NCBI RefSeq assembly: GCF_937875265.1
Contig: NZ_CALLXM010000089.1
Location: forward strand, 1-21,969
DNA length: 21,969 bases
Direction: 5' to 3'
Source: an uncultured Acetobacter sp.
Lineage (GTDB): Bacteria; Pseudomonadota; Alphaproteobacteria; Acetobacterales; Acetobacteraceae
Part shown: positions 7,286 through 16,081 of the stretch, piece after piece
Numbering within the stretch: position 1 is the first letter of the stretch
How the letters are laid out: every line of letters starts with the position of its first letter
The notes under the pieces: model-generated
What the model was told of the DNA's origin: nothing
What the model saw: the letters and a program-made list of their open reading frames with translations, nothing else
The model's database searches: none
Translations under genes and position numbers: made by a program

Positions 7286-9064
7286 TCACGCCCTGTTGAG
7301 TGGGGCACAGGCTATTTTCAGCCAGTTTTGGGCTTCAGATGGCAGGTGAGGGCCTATCTGGGCCACGATTTGCGCATGGTAGGCATCCAGCACCTGACAG
7401 TCTTCTTCTCCCAAAAGGGCCGCATCGATCAGTCGGCGATCAAACGGGGCGAGGGTCAGTGTCTCGAATGTGTGGCCGGGGCGGTTTTCTCCAGCCTTGT
7501 TCTGCACCAGCATCAGCGTTTCCAGCCGAATACCGTAAGCTCCCGGCTCATAATAGCCAGGTTCATTGGACAGAATCATGCCGTCCTGCAGCGTAATAGC
7601 AGACGGATTCTTGGAAATGCGGGCAGGGCCTTCATGCACGGAAAGGAAGCTGCCAACCCCGTGGCCGGTGCCGTGGTCATAATCCAGACCGGCCTGCCAC
7701 AGGTCATACCGCGCCAGAGCATCCAGCGCGTGGCCGGTAGTGCCAGCAGGGAAGCGGGTGCGGCCAAGGCGCAGATTGCCTTTCAGCACGCGGGTAAAGG
7801 TTTCCTGCAGGCGGGCAGGCGGGGCATCCGGGCCGGTCCAGACTGTACGGGTTACATCCGTCGTACCTTCAGGATACTGGCCGCCACTATCAATCAGATA
7901 AACTTCATTGGCGTTCAGTGTCCGGTCGCTCTCCGGTGTGACGCGATAATGGATCACAGCGCCATTCGGCCCCGCGCCTGAAATGGCGTGGAAGGATTCG
8001 CCCTGATATTCAGCGCCCTCGGCCCGGAAGGCATCCAGCCTGTTGGCGGCCTGAAGTTCCGTGGTGCCACGGGCATCTTCTGTATCCAGCCAGTGCAGGA
8101 AGCGGCACAGGGCCACGCCGTCCTTCAGGTGGGCCTTGCGGGTGCCTGCCTGTTCGGTCGCGTTCTTGCAGGCTTTGGGCAGCACGCACGGGTCCGGGCT
8201 TTCCTGCACGGTGGCGCCGTGGCGGGCGAGGGTCTGCGCAAACCAGACTGCATTGCTGGCTGGATCCACGCCGACGGTTTTGCCGCTGAGTGACGCCAGA
8301 ACGTCTTCCATGCCCTCAGGCTCATGCACGCGGACATCGGCTCCCAGCCCCGCCCGCACCTCTGCGGGGAGTTTGCTGGCCTGAATAAACAGATCCACCG
8401 AGGCATCCGCGTGCAGCACAGCAAAAGCCAGAACCACAGGAGTGCAGGGGATATCCGTGCCGCGAATATTGAGCAGCCACGCGATGGAGGCCGAATCGCT
8501 CAGCACGGCGGCTGCCTGTCCGGCTTTTGCCAGAGCATGGCCCAGACGGGTTCGCTTATCCTGAGAGGATTCGCCTGCGTAAATCAGCGGATGAAGGGAG
8601 GCGGGAGCTGCGGGGAAGGCTGGGCGGTCTGTCCACAGGCGGTCTGTCAGGTTCCCGTCGGTGGGCACCAGAGAGATGCTGGCCAGAGTGGTGAAGGGCC
8701 GCAGTTCCGCACTGCTCATAATGCGGGGATCATACCCGATACGCGCCGTGTCGGGCGCTTTCTGCGCAAGCCATGTGGTGGGAGGCGTCTGGTAGATATG
8801 CTGACGTTCCCAGCAGGAGCCGTCCACCTGCTGGTCCATCTGGGTGATGTAGCGGCCATCTGAGAACACTGCAGCGGACTCTGCCAGCACCAGTGCCATG
8901 CCTGCACTGCCGCTAAAGCCTGTCAGCCATTCCAGACGTTCCGCGCAGGCGGGGGTGTATTCCCCCAGAAATTCATCACTGTGCGGGATGATCAGTCCGT
9001 CCAGTCCGTTCTGTTTCAGGAGGGCGCGTAGGGCAGCGAGGCGGGTGGAGGAAGCGGACGGCAT
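7286..9064 (-). CDS. pepP: Xaa-Pro aminopeptidase (aminopeptidase P, M24B family, long three-domain form)
   Basis: A 592-residue protein of the long XPNPEP1-like type: two creatinase-like N-terminal domains (about 1-150 and 155-300), a pita-bread catalytic domain (about 310-525) and a C-terminal extension. All five metal ligands are visible: D392 (LIDSGG), D403 (TTDVTRT), H468 (HGTGHGVG), E501 (NEPGYY) and E515 (IRLETL). It would bind two Mn2+ or similar ions and remove the N-terminal residue from peptides with proline in second position. I chose ATG at 9064, which has GAGG about 7 nt upstream; the in-frame TTG at 9076 has none. It follows prmA after 20 bp and is probably cotranscribed with uvrD and prmA. 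The symbol is used loosely: E. coli PepP is shorter. Confidence 0.94.
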   Translation of the reverse strand: MPSASSTRLAALRALLKQNGLDGLIIPHSDEFLGEYTPACAERLEWLTGFSGSAGMALVLAESAAVFSDGRYITQMDQQVDGSCWERQHIYQTPPTTWLAQKAPDTARIGYDPRIMSSAELRPFTTLASISLVPTDGNLTDRLWTDRPAFPAAPASLHPLIYAGESSQDKRTRLGHALAKAGQAAAVLSDSASIAWLLNIRGTDIPCTPVVLAFAVLHADASVDLFIQASKLPAEVRAGLGADVRVHEPEGMEDVLASLSGKTVGVDPASNAVWFAQTLARHGATVQESPDPCVLPKACKNATEQAGTRKAHLKDGVALCRFLHWLDTEDARGTTELQAANRLDAFRAEGAEYQGESFHAISGAGPNGAVIHYRVTPESDRTLNANEVYLIDSGGQYPEGTTDVTRTVWTGPDAPPARLQETFTRVLKGNLRLGRTRFPAGTTGHALDALARYDLWQAGLDYDHGTGHGVGSFLSVHEGPARISKNPSAITLQDGMILSNEPGYYEPGAYGIRLETLMLVQNKAGENRPGHTFETLTLAPFDRRLIDAALLGEEDCQVLDAYHAQIVAQIGPHLPSEAQNWLKIACAPLNRA

Positions 9065-9084
9065 GACAGACCTCAAAACAGTTT

Positions 9085-9996
9085 TTAGTGCGTTGGTGCG
9101 TAAGGGCGGCGCAGGACCAGTGTGGCCCAGTCGCCCTCTGTAAAGGTGTGCTCCAGCACCAGCCCCAGCCTGCGATGCGCGGCCAGAACCATACGGATCT
9201 GGGTGCGGAGCAGGCCGGCCAGAATAACCGTGCCGCCGGGGGCCAGATTATGGGCCAGATCCTTCGCCATCAGGCAGAGTGGGCGGGCAAGAATATTGGC
9301 AAAAACCAGATCATACGGCGCAGTGTGGCGGATTTCCGGGGTTTTCCAGCCATTGCCCAGACGGCAGGTGAGCGCGCGGCCCAGCCCGTTCCGTTCTGCG
9401 TTCTGGGCGGCCACACGCACGGACCACGGTTCGATATCAACCGCCAGCACCTTTTTGTGCAGCAGGGCTGCCGCAGCCATGGCCAGAATGCCGGAGCCAC
9501 ATCCCAGATCAAGAATGTTGCGCGGGCGGCGGTAGGCAATGCGTTCCAGTGCGCGCAGGCAGCCACGGGTGGAGCCGTGCTCGCCAGAACCAAAGGCCAC
9601 ACCGGCATCCAGTGTCAGCGCAATACGGGTGGGGTGCTTTACGTCCGGCAGATGGGTGCCACGGATAACAAATCGTTGCCCGACATCCTGCTCAGGGAAG
9701 GACTCATAGGTACGGGCCAGCCAGCCTTCGGCTTCCGTTGCGTCACGCTCCAGCGGGGCGTCCACACCGCTGGTCAGCTCGGCCAGCAGGAGGGCTGCTG
9801 CCAGCTCATCTTCCCTGTACCCTGCGTCTTTCACGCCTTCTACGCGCCAGAGCGTGCCTTCCGGGTTGGCTTCAAAAATACCAACGGTGGTGCAGACGCT
9901 GCCAATAGCATTTTCATAGGCTTCTACAGCAGGTTCCGGAACGGTGACCGCAACCGTTTCAAGAGCGGTGGCATGACGACGTGGAGCAACGGCCAT
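9085..9996 (-). CDS. prmA: Ribosomal protein L11 methyltransferase
   Basis: A 303-residue class I SAM-dependent methyltransferase with the PrmA architecture: an N-terminal substrate domain (1-100), a linker, and a Rossmann catalytic domain. Key runs are DAGVAFGSGEHGSTRGCL (130-147), typical of PrmA, SAM motif I LDLGCGSGILA (162-172), DIEP at 187-190 for ribose binding and FANILARPL (232-240) in place of the NPPY-type motif. It trimethylates lysines and the N-terminus of ribosomal protein L11. Its ATG shares one base with the uvrD stop (TAATG), so translation is probably coupled; no strong separate ribosome-binding site is seen. pepP follows 20 bp downstream. Confidence 0.95.
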   Translation of the reverse strand: MAVAPRRHATALETVAVTVPEPAVEAYENAIGSVCTTVGIFEANPEGTLWRVEGVKDAGYREDELAAALLLAELTSGVDAPLERDATEAEGWLARTYESFPEQDVGQRFVIRGTHLPDVKHPTRIALTLDAGVAFGSGEHGSTRGCLRALERIAYRRPRNILDLGCGSGILAMAAAALLHKKVLAVDIEPWSVRVAAQNAERNGLGRALTCRLGNGWKTPEIRHTAPYDLVFANILARPLCLMAKDLAHNLAPGGTVILAGLLRTQIRMVLAAHRRLGLVLEHTFTEGDWATLVLRRPYAPTH

Positions 9997-12218
9997 TAAA
10001 ATTTCTCTAAAAAGGAGGACAGGAGATGTTTGATGCCAACGTCTTCAAACGCGACATCAACATGATGGTGATCGGCTGAGACGATAATGCCTTCCCCAAA
10101 GCGCGGGTGGCGGACGCGTTCGCCCAGTTGGAAAGACGGAGTCTGGGCTGCCAGCGGGTCCCGGCGCCTGCGTGCGATAAGCGGCGCGCCGCCAGCAAAA
10201 ACCGAGTCCGCAGAGCGCAGGCCGCGCAGCGATGCATCACGGTCTTCGTGCCGGATAACGTGTTCGTCCGGTAGTTCATCCAGAAAGCGACTGGGTATGG
10301 AATCCTGCCAGTTGGCGTAAATGCGCCGCCGGGCGGCATGGAAAATAATGGCATGTTTGCGCGCACGGGTAATGCCCACATACGCAAGCCGCCGCTCTTC
10401 CTCCAGCCCGGAATTGCCGCCTTCATCCAGCGTGCGCTGGGAGGGGAAAACGCCTTCCTCCCAGCCCGGCAGGAAAACAATATCAAACTCCAGCCCTTTG
10501 GCCCCATGCAGGGTCATGAGAGAGATGCGCGCGTCTCCGGCGTTCTCATCATGCTCCATCACCAGTGCGACGTGCTCCAGAAACTCACCCAGCGTGCCGA
10601 AGTCGGCCAGAGCGCGCACCAGTTCCTTCAGGTTTTCCAGCCGTCCGGGGGCTTCAGGCGAGGTATCTGCCTGCCACATGGCCAGATAGCCACTTTCTTC
10701 CAGCAGGTGTTCTATGGCCACCACATGACCTTGGCTGGCAAGAATTTCGCGGGCGGTGTCCAGCGCGGTCATCAGCACCCGGACCTGATCGCCCACTTTT
10801 CCTTTCAGGACCTTTTCTGCCAGCAGGATCTGTGTTGCGGCTGTCAGAGGGATCTGGCGGCTGCGTGCAGCTGCGTGCAGCTTTTGCACACCCGCCGGAC
10901 CCATGCCGCGTTTGGGGGTGTTGATAATGCGTTCAAACGCCAGATCATCCGCAGGCTGATTGAGCAGGCGCATATAGGCGAGGGCATCACGAATTTCGGC
11001 ACGTTCATAAAACCGGACGCCGCCCACAATGCGGTAGGGCACACCGCTTTGAACCAGCTTTTCTTCAAAAGCTCGCGTCTGGAAGCCGGCACGGACCAGA
11101 ACGGCCATTTCTGCCAGAGAATGACCGTCACTCTGCATTTTCTGGACCATGCCGCAGACATCGCGCGCTTCATGATCAGAATCGCCAACCCCAACTACAA
11201 GAACTTTCTCACCATTAGAATCGTCCCGGCCAGAGCGCAGGGTTTTGCCCAGTCGTTCATCATTATGGGCAATAAGACCCGCTGCCGCGCCCAGAATATG
11301 GCGTGTGGAGCGGTAATTCTGTTCCAGCCGGACAATCTGTGCGCCGGGGAAATCCTTTTCAAACCGCAGGATGTTGCCCACCTGCGCTCCGCGCCAGGAA
11401 TAGATGGACTGATCATCATCCCCCACGCAGCAGATATTGGAAGGCTCACCGGGGCGGAGGGCCAGCAGACGCAGCCACAAATACTGGACGGTGTTGGTGT
11501 CCTGATACTCGTCCACCAGAATATAGCGGAACAGCCGATGATACTGCGCAAGCACATCAGGCCGGGTGCGCAGAATTTCGGTGACATGGAGCATCAGGTC
11601 TCCAAAATCACAGGCATTCAGCTGGATCAGTCGGGCCTGATAGGCCGTGTAGATGGCGCGGCAATGGCCATCAGCAAAGTCGGTATCTTCTGAATCTGTC
11701 ACGCGCGCAGGCGTCAGCCCGCGATCTTTCCAGCGCTGGATAACGCCCAGAATACCCGGGGCGGGCCAGCGTTTGGTATCAATCTGCCAGGCGACAATAA
11801 CCTGCTTGAGCAGGCGGAGCTGGTCATCTGTGTCCAGAATGGTGAAGCTGCTGGTCAGCCCTACATAGTCGGCATGGCGGCGCAGCATACGTGCACACAA
11901 AGCATGGAAGGTGCCCAGCCATAATCCTTCCGCCGGATTACCCAGCAGGAAGGAGACACGCTCACGCATCTCCTTTGCGGCTTTGTTGGTGAAGGTCACA
12001 GCCAGAATCTGCCAGGGTTTGGCACGGCCTGTCAGCATAATATGGGCAAAGCGCGTGGTGAGCACCCGTGTTTTACCCGTGCCGGCACCAGCCAGAACCA
12101 GCAGGGGGCCATCCGTGGTTTCAATCGCTGTGCGTTGCTCGGGGTTCAGACGTGCGAGATAGGACTCGCCTTGGCCCGAGGATGATGAAAAAAGCGCGGA
12201 GGAAGGGTGTTCGGACAT
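9996..12218 (-). CDS. uvrD: ATP-dependent DNA helicase UvrD/PcrA (superfamily 1A)
   Basis: A 740-residue SF1A 3'-5' helicase of normal length. Motifs in order: Q-motif region LNPEQRTAIE, Walker A LAGAGTGKT (42-50), TFTNKAAKEM, Walker B VDEYQD (235-240), GDDDQSIYSWRG (266-277), QNYRST (300-305), then LMTLHGAKGLEFDIVFLPG and EERRLAYVGITRAR. The last 50 residues (QLGERVRHPRFGEGIIVSAD) form the Tudor-like C-terminal domain through which PcrA/UvrD binds RNA polymerase. It acts in nucleotide excision repair, mismatch repair and displacement of stalled complexes. The ATG at 12218 is preferred because GGGAG sits 8 nt upstream; a GTG at 12224 lies too close to that site. It is the first gene of a probable uvrD-prmA-pepP operon and diverges from radC across 54 bp. 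Confidence 0.96.
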   Translation of the reverse strand: MSEHPSSALFSSSSGQGESYLARLNPEQRTAIETTDGPLLVLAGAGTGKTRVLTTRFAHIMLTGRAKPWQILAVTFTNKAAKEMRERVSFLLGNPAEGLWLGTFHALCARMLRRHADYVGLTSSFTILDTDDQLRLLKQVIVAWQIDTKRWPAPGILGVIQRWKDRGLTPARVTDSEDTDFADGHCRAIYTAYQARLIQLNACDFGDLMLHVTEILRTRPDVLAQYHRLFRYILVDEYQDTNTVQYLWLRLLALRPGEPSNICCVGDDDQSIYSWRGAQVGNILRFEKDFPGAQIVRLEQNYRSTRHILGAAAGLIAHNDERLGKTLRSGRDDSNGEKVLVVGVGDSDHEARDVCGMVQKMQSDGHSLAEMAVLVRAGFQTRAFEEKLVQSGVPYRIVGGVRFYERAEIRDALAYMRLLNQPADDLAFERIINTPKRGMGPAGVQKLHAAARSRQIPLTAATQILLAEKVLKGKVGDQVRVLMTALDTAREILASQGHVVAIEHLLEESGYLAMWQADTSPEAPGRLENLKELVRALADFGTLGEFLEHVALVMEHDENAGDARISLMTLHGAKGLEFDIVFLPGWEEGVFPSQRTLDEGGNSGLEEERRLAYVGITRARKHAIIFHAARRRIYANWQDSIPSRFLDELPDEHVIRHEDRDASLRGLRSADSVFAGGAPLIARRRRDPLAAQTPSFQLGERVRHPRFGEGIIVSADHHHVDVAFEDVGIKHLLSSFLEKF

Positions 12219-12272
12219 ATTCACGTCTCCCTTATATCGTCTTGAAAGCCTGAGGCCAATCGGAGCAGTGGC

Positions 12273-13112
12273 ATGGTGTCCTCCGAAAAAGGAGAAAAAC
12301 CGAGCAGTTTTGCAGAAGCGGAGGGCGGGCAGCCTTTTTCCTCAACCGGCCCCACAGGGCACCGGCAGCGGATGCGGGCACGGGTGCTGAGTGCAGGAGC
12401 CACCTCTCTGGCGGATTATGAGCTGCTGGAAATGCTGCTTTTTCCGGGTGTGCCTCGGCGGGATACCAAGCCGCTGGCCAAGGCGCTTATCAACCATTTT
12501 GGGTCTCTTGCTGCTGTGCTGGAAGCCCCGGTTGAGGCACTGAAGGCCGCCGGAGCCACACGTGGGAATGCGGCGTTGCTCAGTATAGTGCCTCTGGCAG
12601 CAGACCGGCTGGCTGCGCCGGAAGCGCCTATGCGGGTAGACCTCGGTAGCTGGGACAAGTTGCTGGCCTATTGCGCGGCGCATCTGGCAACAGCCACAGC
12701 CGGGTCTTTGCATGTTCTGTTTCTGGATAGCCGGAACCAGTTGCTGGCGGATGAAGTTGTCAAAACGGGTGAACCGCCTGAAGCTGAGGCTACCCCGGAG
12801 TCCGCAGGAGCAGCGTCCCACGCCTGTGTGCAGGGTGGGAAAGAGACCGGAGTTGAGACGGTGCCTGTCCCGGTGCCGGAGAGTGTGTCCACCATTCTCC
12901 AAAGGGCGCTGGCTCTACACGCCTGTTCACTTATTACCGTAAGGCTGGTCGGGGCGGGTGTGCAGCCTGACCGTCAGCTTTTGCATGATGGCCCACTGGT
13001 GCAGGCGCTTTTGCAAGCAGCACCTCTGCTGGCTGTGACCATGCATGATCATGTTGTTTTAAAAGGTCGCCGCTGGCGCAGCTTCAGGCATCTGGAACAG
13101 CAGGCATGGTAA
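12273..13112 (+). CDS. RadC-family paralogue 1: HhH region kept, JAMM metal site lost
   Basis: A 279-residue RadC/UPF0758 homologue. The N-terminal RadC domain is well kept: GHRQRMRARVL (29-39), then LADYELLEMLLFPGVPRRDTK and AKALINHFGSLAAVLEA, with a helix-hairpin-helix at about 45-113. The C-terminal domain keeps the fold (LHVLFLDSRNQLLADEV at 146-162, with Glu161 of the active site), but the HNHPSGDP block is replaced by RLVGAGVQ at about 224-231, so both His and the Asp ligands are gone. A roughly 35-residue Pro/Glu/Ala-rich insertion (about 166-200) replaces the loop holding YPRE. It is therefore predicted to be catalytically dead but is an intact frame. The ATG has GGAG 7 nt upstream. 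Its last 7 bases overlap the next radC gene. The molecular role of RadC itself is unsettled. Confidence 0.88.
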   Translation: MVSSEKGEKPSSFAEAEGGQPFSSTGPTGHRQRMRARVLSAGATSLADYELLEMLLFPGVPRRDTKPLAKALINHFGSLAAVLEAPVEALKAAGATRGNAALLSIVPLAADRLAAPEAPMRVDLGSWDKLLAYCAAHLATATAGSLHVLFLDSRNQLLADEVVKTGEPPEAEATPESAGAASHACVQGGKETGVETVPVPVPESVSTILQRALALHACSLITVRLVGAGVQPDRQLLHDGPLVQALLQAAPLLAVTMHDHVVLKGRRWRSFRHLEQQAW

Positions 13113-13876
13113 ACCGGCTGCCAAAAGGCAAAGGCAAGTCCTCCAAATCCGAACTGGCAGATAGTGCAGGGTTCAGGATTGAGGCTGGCGATTTGCAGGC
13201 GGTGCCGCCATCGGTAGAGTTTCCGTTTGCACCCGGCATGGCAGAGGCCAGCTTTTTTGCCAAAACGCCAGATGACCACGCGACTCTAACGCAACTGATC
13301 ACACTTGTTGCCCCGCGCCACGCTTCTGCGGAAACATGGGCACTGTCTCTGCTGCGTCAGTTCGGGTCTTTTGCGGCCCTTCTCTCAGCTTCTGATCAGG
13401 CTATGCAGGAAGAGCTTGGGCACGCTCCGGCACTGCGGGTCACGCTCAGGCTGGTTCAGGAAGCAGCGGTGCGCCTGCAACGTGTGCGGCTGAAGCGCAC
13501 CGGCGTGCTGGCAGACCGGGCGCAGTTAAATGCTTATCTAACCGCCATGCTGGCGCATGAGATGGTGGAGCAGGTGCGGGTGTTGTTTCTGGATGCCGGG
13601 CATTGCTTACTGGCTGATGAGATGCTGGGGCGCGGAACCGTGGACCATACCCCCATCTACCCCAGAGAAGTCGTGCGGCGCGCGCTGGAGCTTCAGGCGA
13701 GCATTCTGGTGCTGGTCCATAACCATCCAAGTGGGGACCCGTCACCCTCACAGGATGATATTGTCATGACGCAGCGCATCGCGCAGGCCGCCAGCCTTCT
13801 GGGCATTACGGTCTGGGACCATGTCATTATTGGCAGTGGCGGCCTGCTTAGCCTGAAAGAGGAAGGGTTTTTCTAA
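13106..13876 (+). CDS. radC: RadC-family paralogue 2: intact JAMM metal site, diverged N-terminus
   Basis: A 256-residue RadC homologue. The C-terminal MPN+/JAMM domain is complete: Glu171 in LLADEMLGRGTVDHTPIYPR, then HNHPSGDPSPSQDD (205-218), giving H205, H207, S215 and D218 in the HxHx7SxxD pattern, and DHVIIGSGGLLSLKEEGFF at the end. The N-terminus (1-130) is unlike canonical RadC. It has a basic, low-complexity start and only traces of the helix-hairpin-helix (LLRQFGSFAALLSAS). JAMM proteins bind zinc and are usually peptidases, but no substrate is established for RadC, and its old repair role was questioned. The ATG overlaps the end of paralogue 1 by 7 nt (ATGGTAA), so translation is probably coupled. 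The gene converges on purK with 18 bp between stops and no clear terminator. Confidence 0.93.
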   Translation: MVNRLPKGKGKSSKSELADSAGFRIEAGDLQAVPPSVEFPFAPGMAEASFFAKTPDDHATLTQLITLVAPRHASAETWALSLLRQFGSFAALLSASDQAMQEELGHAPALRVTLRLVQEAAVRLQRVRLKRTGVLADRAQLNAYLTAMLAHEMVEQVRVLFLDAGHCLLADEMLGRGTVDHTPIYPREVVRRALELQASILVLVHNHPSGDPSPSQDDIVMTQRIAQAASLLGITVWDHVIIGSGGLLSLKEEGFF

Positions 13877-13894
13877 GAGGCTAACGAGAGATGT

Positions 13895-15067
13895 TCATGA
13901 CTGGAACTCAGGCTTTTCAGCCAGCGCGCCAAGAGCGTCCTGAATGCCCAGCATGCCGGGCAGGCTACCGTAGGGGAACAGGATGTTCACATGGCCCATC
14001 TTGCGGCCCACACGGGCTTCCGCCTTGCCGTAAAGATGCGGGATATGCCCTGGTGTGGTGAGGATATCCGGCCATAAGGCCATATCATCCGGGCCAACGA
14101 GATTTTTCATCACAGCATCAGAATGGCGAAGAGCTGCGGGGAGGGGCAGGCCTGCAACTGCACGGATGTGCATGTCAAACTGATCAGCCGGGCAGGCATC
14201 CATTGTCCAGTGGCCGGAATTATGCGGGCGTGGTGCGATTTCGTTCACCAGCAGAGCGCCAGTGCGATCAATAAACATCTCCACGCCAAGAATGCCAATA
14301 AGGTCCAGCTTTTCTGCAATGGTCACAGCAAGAGCTTGTGCGCGCTGGGCTGTTTCTTCAGGCACGGGGGCAGGGGCCAGTGTGAGGTCCAGAATGCCGT
14401 CTCGATGGAAGTTGAGGCCGGGAGCGAAGCAGCGTGTTGTGCCGTCCGTACCCCTGACTACCATCACGCTGATTTCGCAGGCAAAATCCACCATACCTTC
14501 TGCCACCAGCGGGTGAGGAGACAGTGAGGCAAAGGCTTCTTCCAGCTGGGAGTCCTCATAAACGCGGGCCTGCCCTTTTCCATCATACCCATTGCGGGTG
14601 GTTTTCAGGATGAACGGGAAGCCGAGCGTTTCAGCCGCTGCGTGCAGGGATGCGTGGTCCGTAACAGCCAGCCAGGGAGCCAGCGGAATTTCTGCGTCGG
14701 ACAAAAAGATTTTTTCGGCCAGACGATCCTGACTGATGCGCAGGATCGCGCCTGAGGGGCGTACCGGGCAATGCTGAGCCAGACAATCCAGCGCGTCCGC
14801 ACTGATGTTTTCAAATTCAAAGGTGACGACATCAACAGCGCGGGCAAACGCCTCCAGCGCCTTATGATCATCATACGCGCCAAGTGTGACCTGATGCGCA
14901 ACCTGTGCGGCCGGCCCATTGGCGTCCTGTGTGAGAATATGGGCGCGAAACCCGAGCTTGGCAGCGGCCACGGCCGACATGCGGCCCAACTGCCCCCCGC
15001 CGACAATGCCGATAACGGCGTTAGGAGAGAGACCAGAGACGGAAAAACCAGAAGAAGAGGCTGACAT
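13895..15067 (-). CDS. purK: N5-carboxyaminoimidazole ribonucleotide synthase (PurK)
   Basis: A 390-residue ATP-grasp enzyme. The N-terminal domain opens with IGIVGGGQLGRM (19-30). The ATP-grasp part shows FILKTTRNGYDGKGQ (152-166) for nucleotide binding and VNEIAPRPHNSGHWTMDAC (274-292), the PurK signature with the Mg2+-binding Glu. It uses ATP and bicarbonate to turn AIR into N5-CAIR in purine synthesis; the product is passed to PurE, encoded immediately upstream. The ATG at 15067 shares a base with the purE stop (TAATG), indicating coupled translation. Length is slightly above the E. coli enzyme (355), mostly from a Ser-rich N-terminal extension of about 15 residues and a longer C-terminus. 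Confidence 0.97.
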   Translation of the reverse strand: MSASSSGFSVSGLSPNAVIGIVGGGQLGRMSAVAAAKLGFRAHILTQDANGPAAQVAHQVTLGAYDDHKALEAFARAVDVVTFEFENISADALDCLAQHCPVRPSGAILRISQDRLAEKIFLSDAEIPLAPWLAVTDHASLHAAAETLGFPFILKTTRNGYDGKGQARVYEDSQLEEAFASLSPHPLVAEGMVDFACEISVMVVRGTDGTTRCFAPGLNFHRDGILDLTLAPAPVPEETAQRAQALAVTIAEKLDLIGILGVEMFIDRTGALLVNEIAPRPHNSGHWTMDACPADQFDMHIRAVAGLPLPAALRHSDAVMKNLVGPDDMALWPDILTTPGHIPHLYGKAEARVGRKMGHVNILFPYGSLPGMLGIQDALGALAEKPEFQS

Positions 15068-15606
15068 TATTCGTTTTCAGAAAGCGGAGCGTTAGGAACA
15101 GAGGCTGTTTGCAGAGCACGCCACGCATCCAGCTTTGCGGCGAGTTCAGGGTCCTGCAATGCCAGAATGGACGTGGCCAGAAGGGCTGCGTTTTTTGCAC
15201 CGGATGCGCCAATGGCTAGCGTGCCAACAGGCACACCACCGGGCATCTGGGCGATGGAAAGCAGGCTGTCCATGCCCTTCAGGGCACGGGATTCAACAGG
15301 CACACCCAGCACGGGCAGGCGTGTCCACGCGGCACACATGCCGGGCAGATGTGCCGCGCCGCCAGCGCCTGCAATAATAACGGACAGACCACGGCCAGCG
15401 GCAGTTTTGGCATAGTCTGCCAGTCTGTCCGGCGTGCGGTGGGCCGAGACAATCAGGGTTTCATGGGGGATGCCCATTTCTGTCAGAATGTCATCCGCAT
15501 GGCGCATGGTTTCCCAGTCTGACTGACTGCCCATGATAATGCCGACCTTAGGGTCAAGGCTGGCGTCCTGAATTGGGGTGGTGGGCAGGGGGGCAGTTTC
15601 GCTCAC
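15067..15606 (-). CDS. purE: N5-CAIR mutase (PurE)
   Basis: A 179-residue class I PurE. Motifs are GIIMGSQSDWETM (22-34), the catalytic-loop SAHRTP (54-59, His56 equivalent to the catalytic His45 of E. coli), IAGAGGAAHLPGM (78-90) and GVPVESRALKGMDSLLSI (101-118). It converts N5-CAIR to CAIR as an octamer. From memory it is very close to the structurally studied Acetobacter aceti PurE, including the MSETAPLP start and the ALQTASVPN-type tail, which is my strongest taxonomic clue. The start is GTG at 15606; the Shine-Dalgarno sequence is weak (GGAA about 12 nt away). purK follows with a 1-nt overlap, and a DUF465 gene ends 32 bp upstream on the same strand. Confidence 0.97.
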   Translation of the reverse strand: MSETAPLPTTPIQDASLDPKVGIIMGSQSDWETMRHADDILTEMGIPHETLIVSAHRTPDRLADYAKTAAGRGLSVIIAGAGGAAHLPGMCAAWTRLPVLGVPVESRALKGMDSLLSIAQMPGGVPVGTLAIGASGAKNAALLATSILALQDPELAAKLDAWRALQTASVPNAPLSENE

Positions 15607-15638
15607 GATGATGCACTATTCCGGTTTGTAAAAAATGG

Positions 15639-15845
15639 TCAGGCAATATCGTCGGGGATCAGTTCGCTTTCAAGCCGTGTTATCCGGTCCCGAAGCAGTA
15701 ATTTACGTTTTTTCAGCCTTTGGAGCTGTAACTGGTCGGTAAGGATCGCCCCGTCGGTCAATCGGCTGATGATGGTATCAAGATCACGATGTTCACTGCG
15801 GAGTTCGTGGAGCTGGCCGAGGAGTGAATCGCGGTCTTTCAGCAT
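15639..15845 (-). CDS. DUF465/YdcH-family small coiled-coil protein
   Basis: A 68-residue highly charged, helical protein. It reads as two helices, about 3-30 (DRDSLLGQLHELRSEHRDLD) and 42-62 (LQLQRLKKRKLLLRDRITRL). The LKKRKLLLRDRI run is the DUF465 hallmark, with the usual family length of about 60-75 residues. Such proteins have no established function and probably dimerise by coiled coil. The ATG at 15845 has AGGAGAGGGA just upstream, a strong ribosome-binding site; an extended frame to 15920 lacks one. It ends 32 bp before purE and may be the first gene of a DUF465-purE-purK unit. It is divergent from a second, shorter DUF465 gene. Confidence 0.85.
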   Translation of the reverse strand: MLKDRDSLLGQLHELRSEHRDLDTIISRLTDGAILTDQLQLQRLKKRKLLLRDRITRLESELIPDDIA

Positions 15846-16081
15846 TTTAGTCCCTCTCCTGCGCGGCATAAGAGCCCTGTGTGAACGAGATTCACCAGAG
15901 TCTGCCTGAGTTTGCAGCACCTAGTCTTGCGCATGCGAGACACGGAGACCAGCAGCAAAAGAATAAAATTTAGATATGATGTGATCGCATACCTAAAATG
16001 CGGGCAGTGTGAAAAAAACATGAAAAAACACGCGGAGAGTGCGTTACCGTGAGGAAGTCATCAACCGAATGGAGGCAGCCA
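15846..16081. promoter_or_regulatory. Divergent intergenic region between two DUF465 genes
   Basis: This 236-bp gap must carry promoters for both small genes. It has an AT-rich core (about 15955-16030) in an otherwise GC-rich neighbourhood, including a TAAAAT at 15994-15999 that could serve as a rightward -10 box, but I cannot place a matching -35. No coding region or clear hairpin is seen. Confidence 0.35.

Noticed and set aside
9088..9999. Plus-strand open frame of 303 codons mirroring prmA
   Set aside because: It is the antisense of prmA, which carries clear methyltransferase motifs; no ribosome-binding site or family resemblance.
10861..10880. Tandem 10-mer CTGCGTGCAG repeated twice
   Set aside because: It lies inside uvrD and simply encodes LHAAA-type residues in a helical region; two copies are not a repeat array.
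10338..11693. Long plus-strand open frame of 451 codons
   Set aside because: It lies wholly antisense to uvrD, whose helicase motifs are all intact; the translation has no recognisable domain and arises from the GC-rich codon bias.
12273..13876. Idea that the two radC frames are one gene split by a frameshift
   Set aside because: Each frame has its own RadC-like N-terminal and C-terminal halves, so they are two copies rather than two pieces of one protein.
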